10,383 bases of DNA from Actinomycetes bacterium (lineage in GTDB: Bacteria; Actinomycetota; Actinomycetes; Mycobacteriales; Mycobacteriaceae): positions 1 to 10,383 of the forward strand of contig JAEZIA010000303.1 of assembly GCA_023416315.1 (NCBI GenBank), written 5' to 3'. Under the pieces are notes generated by a model. The model did no database searches. It saw only the letters and a program-made list of their open reading frames with translations, and had not been told where the DNA came from. Each line of letters begins with the position of its first letter. Position 1 is the stretch's first letter. Shown here one piece after another: positions 5,499 to 10,383 of the stretch. Both the position numbers and the translations under genes were made by a program.

Positions 5499-6661
5499 CG
5501 CTCACCCACGGCATCAAGACCGGCACCGCTGCCACCGCGGCACTCCTCGCCGGCGTTGCCCTGGCCGGATGCACGGCCAAAGAAACCAAGTCCGCGGACT
5601 CGAGCAGCAAGCCGGCCAGCGAGATCACCGTCGAGGCTTCCGACACCGAATGCAAGCTCTCGGGCACCCAGGCCACGACCGGACCGAGCACCTTCGTCGT
5701 CACCAACAACGGAACGAAGGTCACCGAGTTCTACGTCTACGGCGAGGGCGAGCGGGTGATGGGCGAGGTCGAGAACATCTCCCCCGGCCTGCAGCGCAAG
5801 CTCGTCGTGCAGCTCGCCGAGCCGGGCACCTACCAGACGGCCTGCAAGCCCGGGATGATCGGCGACGGCATCCGCAATGACTTCGTGGTCACCGGCAACG
5901 CCGTCGCAGTCGATACCGAGGGCAAGTTCAAAGAAGCCGCCGACAGCTACAAGCGCTACGTCAACAGCCAGACCGACGCGCTGGTCCCGGCAACCGAAGC
6001 GTTCGTGGCCGCGATCAAGGCCGGTGATGTCGCGAAGGCGAAGTCGCTCTACCCGACCACCCGCACCTACTACGAGCGGATCGAACCGGTGGCCGAGTCG
6101 TTCCCCAACGATCTCGACCCGCGTATCGACCTGCGGGAGGCCGACCTGGAACCCGGCCAGAAATGGACCGGTTTCCACCGCCTGGAGAAGGATCTGTGGG
6201 TCACCGGCCTGCAGCCCGACACCAACGCCGTCGCCGACCAGCTGGTCGCCGATATCAAGGAACTCAACGACGGCGTGAAGGCCCCGGGCTGGACCATCGA
6301 CTCCACCCAGATCGCCGGTGGCGCACAGGGTCTTCTCGACGAGGTAGCGATCAGCAAGATCAGCGGCGAAGAGGACATCTTCAGCCACACCGACCTGTGG
6401 GATTTCCAAGCCAACGTCGATGGTTCCCGGACCGCGGTGGCCTCGGTGCGTCCCATCCTCGACGAGCGCAACGCCGACCTCGGCAAGCGGGTCGACAAGG
6501 GCTTCACCGACGTCGAAGCACTGCTGGCCCGCTACCGCCAGGGCGACGGTTTCGTGCTGTACGACACCGTCACCGAACCGCAGCGCCAAGAGCTCTCGCG
6601 GGCGATCGACGCGCTGAGCAAGGAGGTTAGCCAGGTGCAAGGTGTCATCGCCCCGCAATAA
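5495..6661 (+). CDS. efeO: EfeO iron-uptake lipoprotein (cupredoxin + M75/imelysin domains)
   Basis: A 388-residue exported lipoprotein that captures iron outside the membrane for EfeU. The signal peptide ends in LAGC, giving lipidated Cys26. A cupredoxin-like domain follows (about 42-136). Its Cys53 and Cys117 (in TACKPGM) are candidate metal or redox ligands, and GTYQTACKPGM matches the typical copper-domain end strand. The C-terminal helical M75 domain (about 144-388) has the HXXE motif HRLE (228-231), the proposed ferric-binding site, plus a conserved SHTDLWDFQANVDGS block (297-311). The frame is open from 5117, but GTG at 5495 gives the complete signal peptide, overlaps the efeU stop by four bases, and has AAAGG at eight-base spacing. 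E. coli EfeO is periplasmic and of similar length; in Gram-positives the lipid anchor replaces periplasmic confinement. Confidence 0.96.
   Translation: MTLTHGIKTGTAATAALLAGVALAGCTAKETKSADSSSKPASEITVEASDTECKLSGTQATTGPSTFVVTNNGTKVTEFYVYGEGERVMGEVENISPGLQRKLVVQLAEPGTYQTACKPGMIGDGIRNDFVVTGNAVAVDTEGKFKEAADSYKRYVNSQTDALVPATEAFVAAIKAGDVAKAKSLYPTTRTYYERIEPVAESFPNDLDPRIDLREADLEPGQKWTGFHRLEKDLWVTGLQPDTNAVADQLVADIKELNDGVKAPGWTIDSTQIAGGAQGLLDEVAISKISGEEDIFSHTDLWDFQANVDGSRTAVASVRPILDERNADLGKRVDKGFTDVEALLARYRQGDGFVLYDTVTEPQRQELSRAIDALSKEVSQVQGVIAPQ
6621..6644 (+). promoter_or_regulatory. efeB translation start region inside efeO
   Basis: AGGAGG (6621-6626) is a consensus Shine-Dalgarno sequence inside the end of efeO. 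The only in-frame start for efeB is GTG at 6642, 15 bases away, because an in-frame TGA at 6615 closes the frame upstream. A second GTG at 6635 sits at ideal eight-base spacing, but it is in the efeO frame and would encode only eight residues before the efeO stop. Confidence 0.5.
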
Positions 6662-7952
6662 CCCCGACGACACCGCACCGGCCGAGGCCGCCTCGGCCGG
6701 GTGGTCCCGCCGCAAGCTGTTCGGCGCCGCAGGCGTCACCGCCGCCGTGGTCGGCGCGGCCGGCGCCGGAGCGCTGGCCGGGCGGGCGTCGGCGGCCAGC
6801 GCGGCCGACCACGGCCTGGACAAGCCCGTCCCGTTCCGTGGCGAGCACCAGGCCGGGATCGTCACCCCTGCCCAGGACCGGATGCACTTCGCCGCCTTCG
6901 ATGTCACCACCGACTCCAAGGCTGATCTGATCGCGATGCTCAAGGAGTGGACGGCCATGGCCGAGCGGATGACCGCCGGTCACGAGACCGTTCCGGACGG
7001 TGCGGTCGGACTCAATCCCTATGCGCCGCCCGCGGATACCGGTGAAGCCCTGGGGCTGCCGGCCTCGCAGCTGACACTCACCATCGGCTTCGGCCCGTCC
7101 TTCTTCGTCAAGGACGGCAAGGAGCGGTTCGGCCTCGGCGGGCAGAAGCCGGCGCTGCTGGAAAACCTGCCGAAGTTCCCCAACGAGACCATGGATCCGA
7201 CCCGCTGCGGCGGCGACATCGTCGTGCAAGCATGCGCCAACGACCCGCAGGTCGCCGTGCACGCCATCCGCAACCTCGCCCGCGTCGGCTTCGGCACGGT
7301 GGCGGTGCGCTATTCCCAGCTCGGCTTCGGCCGCACCTCGTCGACAACCCGCGAGCAGGCCACCCCGCGAAACCTGTTCGGGTTCAAGGACGGAACCAAC
7401 AACATCAAGGCCGAGGACACCGACATGCTCAACGAGCAGGTGTGGGTGGCCAGCGGCGACGGCCCGTCCTGGATGACCGGCGGCACCTACCTGATCAGCC
7501 GGCGGATCCGGATGCGCATCGAGAATTGGGATCGCACAACGCTTCTCGAGCAAGAGCGGGTGATCGGCAGGCAGAAGGGTACCGGGGCGCCCAATGGTCT
7601 CAAGCAGGAGTTCGAGGAACTCGACCTCGACATCGTCGACAACAAGAACACTCCGCTGATCGACGTCGACGCCCACGTGCGGCTGGCGTCTCATCAGCAT
7701 CTGAACGGTATCCGGATCCTGCGCCGCGGCTACAACTTCACCGACGGCTCGGACGGGTTCGGCCACCTGGACGCGGGCCTGTTCTTCATCGCGTTCGTGC
7801 GTAACCCGGCGACCCAGTTCATCCCGATGCAAGCCGAGCTCGCTCGCCGCGACGCCCTCAACGAGTACATCACCCACACCGGCAGCGCGATCTTCGCCGT
7901 CCCGCCGGGGCTGCGTGACGGCGACTACTGGGGCTCGACGCTGCTGGGCTGA
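6642..7952 (+). CDS. efeB: EfeB Tat-exported dye-decolourising haem peroxidase
   Basis: A 436-residue DyP-type peroxidase, the third component of EfeUOB, thought to oxidise Fe2+ or release iron from haem outside the membrane. The N-terminus has a twin-arginine signal (WSRRKLFGAAG, Arg23-Arg24), a hydrophobic Ala/Gly/Val stretch and a likely cleavage site near ASA at 49-51, so it is probably exported folded with haem. The family GXXDG motif is GFKDG (247-251), with Asp250 the distal acid. The predicted haem-ligand His345 lies in DAHVRLAS, followed by ILRRGYNFTDG (359-369), which carries the distal Arg. Length fits EfeB (about 420 residues). The GTG start overlaps the efeO end by 20 bases. The last 28 bases overlap the 3' end of mazG on the other strand. 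It should work together with EfeO and EfeU at the cell surface. Confidence 0.96.
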   Translation: MSSPRNNPDDTAPAEAASAGWSRRKLFGAAGVTAAVVGAAGAGALAGRASAASAADHGLDKPVPFRGEHQAGIVTPAQDRMHFAAFDVTTDSKADLIAMLKEWTAMAERMTAGHETVPDGAVGLNPYAPPADTGEALGLPASQLTLTIGFGPSFFVKDGKERFGLGGQKPALLENLPKFPNETMDPTRCGGDIVVQACANDPQVAVHAIRNLARVGFGTVAVRYSQLGFGRTSSTTREQATPRNLFGFKDGTNNIKAEDTDMLNEQVWVASGDGPSWMTGGTYLISRRIRMRIENWDRTTLLEQERVIGRQKGTGAPNGLKQEFEELDLDIVDNKNTPLIDVDAHVRLASHQHLNGIRILRRGYNFTDGSDGFGHLDAGLFFIAFVRNPATQFIPMQAELARRDALNEYITHTGSAIFAVPPGLRDGDYWGSTLLG

Positions 7953-9046
7953 TCGACCGTCGCGTCGGCCGGTTCATCGGCCGGCTCGATGTCGTCGGCA
8001 AGCTCCGGCACGTCGTCCTCGACACGCACGGTGTCGAGGTCGTCGAGCAGATCCTCGTCGGTGACCAGTTCGGGCACCTGCGGCAGTTCCAGCACTTCGG
8101 CGTCAGACACCGGCCAGTGCCTGCGCCATTCGTCGGCGCTGACCACTCCCAGCGGTGCGGCGGCGTCGAGTTCACTGGGCGCGTCGGTGTCGCGCCGGTT
8201 CGCCGCGATCGCACGCTCGGCGACGCGAACGGTGTCCATGAACTCCAGCACATGAGTGCGCAACTCGTTTTCGGCGTCCTTCTCGGCCGCCACGCTGACC
8301 GACAGGATCGAGGGCGGGATCAGCTCCGGCGGGAATCCCGCGGTCACCACCCGGGCGATCACCTTCTGTGCCAACGCCAGTGCGGGCTGGCCGGTGGGAA
8401 CGTCGTCGACGCAGGAGATGCGGTTGCGCTTCTGAAGGTTCTCGGCAGCCTTGCGTTGTTCCCACTGGGCCAGCTGGTCTTCCAGGGAGATCGACTCGCC
8501 GGCCAAGACCGCGGGCACCCGATTGCCGAGCTTGCGCACCAACGCGTCGGCGACATCGTCGATGGTGAAGCCGTGCTGGGCCTCTTCGGCGATCCGGGCA
8601 TGAAAGAGCACCTGCAGCAACACATCTCCGAGTTCTTCACGCAACTCGTCGATATTGCCGCCGCGCACTGCGTCGAACAGTTCGTAGGTCTCCTCGAGCA
8701 GATAGCGCCGCAACGAGTCGTGGGTCTGTTCGCTCTCCCACGGACCGGCCGTGCGCAGCTTGTCCATGATCGCCACGGCGTCGACCAGTCGCTCACCGGG
8801 CTGCGGCGCCGGTGCGGCGATCAGTCGTTCACCTGCGGCCAGCCGAGCCCGCACTTCGGGATGTTGCGGGTCAGAGGACAGCAATACCGGAGCGTCCTCA
8901 CCAGTGAAGACCGGCCGTCCCGACGGCAGCGACCACGGCACCTTGACCGGCATCTCCTCGGTGTACTGCACGTCACCGGCCAGCAACTCGACGGCTTCGA
9001 CGGGGACCAGCGACGGACGGCGCGGATCGACCAGGATGACGGTCAC
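7925..9046 (-). CDS. mazG: MazG nucleoside triphosphate pyrophosphohydrolase with acidic tail
   Basis: A 373-residue all-alpha NTP pyrophosphohydrolase, which hydrolyses (d)NTPs to NMP and pyrophosphate and in mycobacteria is linked to removal of oxidised nucleotides. Residues 1-85 form the N-terminal region seen in actinobacterial MazG. The MazG domain starts near 86 (RLVDAVAIMDKLRTAGPWE). Its metal-binding pattern is complete: Glu118, Glu119 and Glu122 in EETYE, then Glu138 and Asp141 in EELGD. A second helical region follows (about 213-285). After EWRRHWP (306-312) comes a 61-residue tail with 22 Asp/Glu and one Arg, absent from Rv1021 (325 residues) as I recall it. GTG at 9046 overlaps the mfd stop in a GTGA and has AAGGGAG at close spacing, so it is coupled to mfd. 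The tail's last codons overlap efeB antisense. Confidence 0.94.
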   Translation of the reverse strand: MTVILVDPRRPSLVPVEAVELLAGDVQYTEEMPVKVPWSLPSGRPVFTGEDAPVLLSSDPQHPEVRARLAAGERLIAAPAPQPGERLVDAVAIMDKLRTAGPWESEQTHDSLRRYLLEETYELFDAVRGGNIDELREELGDVLLQVLFHARIAEEAQHGFTIDDVADALVRKLGNRVPAVLAGESISLEDQLAQWEQRKAAENLQKRNRISCVDDVPTGQPALALAQKVIARVVTAGFPPELIPPSILSVSVAAEKDAENELRTHVLEFMDTVRVAERAIAANRRDTDAPSELDAAAPLGVVSADEWRRHWPVSDAEVLELPQVPELVTDEDLLDDLDTVRVEDDVPELADDIEPADEPADATVDQPSSVEPQ

Positions 9047-10383
9047 CGCTCTCCCTTCGCTGCCGGTAGATGAGTCGTTATATCAAGCTCGCCCTGCGGT
9101 TGTCCGTCGAGCGCGCGAAGCAGATCGGCCACCATCTGCACCAGCGCCAGGTCGCGGATCCGCGGCGCACCGACGCCGCTGCCGGCGCGCGGAATCGGCA
9201 CCGTCACCGTCGACGTCGTCGCCCGGTAGGAGGCGCCGGGATAGACCCGCTTCAGGCGCAGCTGCGCGGAATCGGGCAACGTCAGCGGTGCGACGCGAAT
9301 CGTGGTGGCAGAACCACTTCCGGTGGCGGCGACCTCGGTCACGCCGTAACTGCGGCAGACCAGGCGCAACCGCGCCACCGCCACCAGCCGCTGCGCGGGC
9401 TCGGGCAGCGGGCCGTAGCGGTCGGTGAGTTCCTCGACCACCGAGACGATGCCTGCATCGTCGGCCGCGGCGGCCAGCCGGCGATAGGCCTCCAGCCGCA
9501 GCCGGTCGCTGCCGATGTAGTCCGGTGGCAGATGGGCGTCGACGGGCAGATCGATGCGCACATCCTTGGGCTCTTCGGCGGTGGTCACGGTCTTGCCGTC
9601 GGCGGCGGCTCGGTACGCCTCGACCGCCTCGCCCACCAGCCGGACATACAGATCGAAGCCGACCCCGGCTACATGGCCGGACTGCTCGACGCCGAGCACA
9701 TTGCCTGCGCCGCGAATCTCCAAGTCCTTCAAGGCAACCGCCATTCCGGCGCCCAGCTCGTTGTTCTGCGCGATGGTGGCCAGCCGGTCGTAGGCGGTTT
9801 CGGTGAGCGGCATCTCCTTGGGATACAGGAAGTAGGCATAGCCGCGTTCCCGGCTGCGGCCCACCCGGCCACGCAGCTGGTGCAGCTGGGACAGGCCGAA
9901 GGTGTCGGCGCGTTCGACGATCAGGGTGTTGGCATTCGAGATGTCCAGGCCGGTCTCGACGATCGTGGTGCAGACCAGGATGTCGTACTCGCGGTTCCAG
10001 AAGCCCTCGACGGTGCGTTCCAGCAACTCTTCGGGCATCTGGCCGTGGGCGACCACCACCCGCGCCTCGGGCACCAGCTCACGGACCCGCGCGGCGGCGG
10101 CATCGATGCTGCTGACCCGGTTGTGGATGTAGAAGGCCTGCCCGTCGCGCAGCAGTTCGCGACGCAGCGCCGCGGCCACCTGCTTGTCGTCGTGACCGCC
10201 GACGTAGGTCAGTACCGGGTAGCGCTCCTCGGGCGGAGTCAGGATCGTCGACATCTCCCGGATGCCGGCCAGGCTCATCTCCAGAGTGCGCGGGATCGGG
10301 GTGGCGCTCATCGTCAGCACGTCGACGTGGGTGCGCAGGCTCTTGATGTGTTCCTTGTGCTCGACACCGAAGCGCTGTTCCTC
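9043..10383 (-). CDS. mfd: Transcription-repair coupling factor Mfd, C-terminal part
   Basis: The frame is open from the right edge to TGA at 9043, giving the last 446 residues of a protein usually near 1,200. Mfd removes RNA polymerase stalled at DNA damage and recruits UvrA. The first visible residues EEQRFGVEHKEHIKSL are the end of helicase motif II (DEEQ). Motif III is SATPIPRT (26-33). The second RecA-like lobe shows VVVAHGQMPEELLE, then ILVCTTIVETGLDISNAN (motifs IV-V) and QLHQLRGRVGRSRERG (motif VI, about 166-181). The translocation motif region continues to LKDLEIRGAGNVLGVEQSGH. The rest (about 270-446) is the C-terminal autoinhibitory domain. All helicase motifs look intact. The internal Met or GTG starts in this span are not real starts. 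It is co-transcribed with mazG, as in M. tuberculosis. Confidence 0.97.
   Translation of the reverse strand, partial: EEQRFGVEHKEHIKSLRTHVDVLTMSATPIPRTLEMSLAGIREMSTILTPPEERYPVLTYVGGHDDKQVAAALRRELLRDGQAFYIHNRVSSIDAAAARVRELVPEARVVVAHGQMPEELLERTVEGFWNREYDILVCTTIVETGLDISNANTLIVERADTFGLSQLHQLRGRVGRSRERGYAYFLYPKEMPLTETAYDRLATIAQNNELGAGMAVALKDLEIRGAGNVLGVEQSGHVAGVGFDLYVRLVGEAVEAYRAAADGKTVTTAEEPKDVRIDLPVDAHLPPDYIGSDRLRLEAYRRLAAAADDAGIVSVVEELTDRYGPLPEPAQRLVAVARLRLVCRSYGVTEVAATGSGSATTIRVAPLTLPDSAQLRLKRVYPGASYRATTSTVTVPIPRAGSGVGAPRIRDLALVQMVADLLRALDGQPQGELDITTHLPAAKGER

Noticed and set aside
5492..6958. 488-codon minus-strand ORF antisense to efeO and the start of efeB
   Set aside because: It is the longest shadow frame, but it crosses two real genes and has no domain I can recognise. 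Both efeO and efeB are strongly supported on the plus strand.
6645..7877. 410-codon minus-strand ORF antisense to efeB
   Set aside because: The DyP motifs and Tat signal are clear on the plus strand. This frame is Arg/Gly/Val-rich filler with no family features.
8117..9073. 318-codon plus-strand ORF antisense to mazG
   Set aside because: It has no recognisable domain, while MazG metal-binding motifs are complete on the minus strand.
1..10383. A defence island, prophage, insertion sequence or CRISPR array
   Set aside because: All coding space is accounted for by housekeeping, division, iron uptake and repair genes. I see no transposase, integrase, direct-repeat array or terminal inverted repeats.

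Overview
This window is high-GC actinobacterial chromosome, most likely from a non-tuberculous mycobacterium (Mycolicibacterium-type). The gene set matches, in order, a block I know from Mycobacterium tuberculosis: mfd (Rv1020), mazG (Rv1021), lpqU (Rv1022), eno (Rv1023), a DivIC/FtsB-like gene (Rv1024), a DUF501 gene (Rv1025) and ppx2 (Rv1026). These comparisons are from memory, not from a search. Seven of the nine complete genes appear to start with GTG, and most adjacent same-strand genes overlap or nearly touch.

Layout from left to right: the 3' end of a plus-strand gene for a small membrane protein (probably DUF4383) meets ppx tail to tail. The minus-strand cluster lpqU > eno > ftsB-like > DUF501 > ppx occupies 135-4398. 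It covers a wall-directed lytic transglycosylase lipoprotein, enolase, a divisome membrane protein, a protein of unknown function and an Ppx/GppA phosphatase. A 161-bp divergent intergenic region (4399-4559) follows. A plus-strand efeUOB operon (4560-7952) encodes a complete ferric iron uptake system: Ftr1-type permease, cupredoxin/M75 lipoprotein and Tat-exported DyP haem peroxidase. Minus-strand mazG and the 3' part of mfd fill the right end.

The notable feature is efeUOB. In M. tuberculosis, mazG and lpqU are adjacent and co-oriented. Here the iron cassette sits between them in the opposite orientation, preceded by two tandem IdeR/DtxR-like iron boxes over the likely promoter. At its far end, efeB overlaps mazG tail to tail by 28 bp, and MazG carries an acidic C-terminal extension of about 60 residues that I do not recall in the M. 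tuberculosis protein. A separate perfect inverted repeat between the iron boxes and lpqU is unexplained.

I see no RNA genes, insertion sequences, CRISPR arrays, phage genes or defence genes. Most of the window is ordinary core genome. I do not see an undescribed multi-gene system. The best leads are the regulatory region, the cassette junctions and the DUF501 protein.
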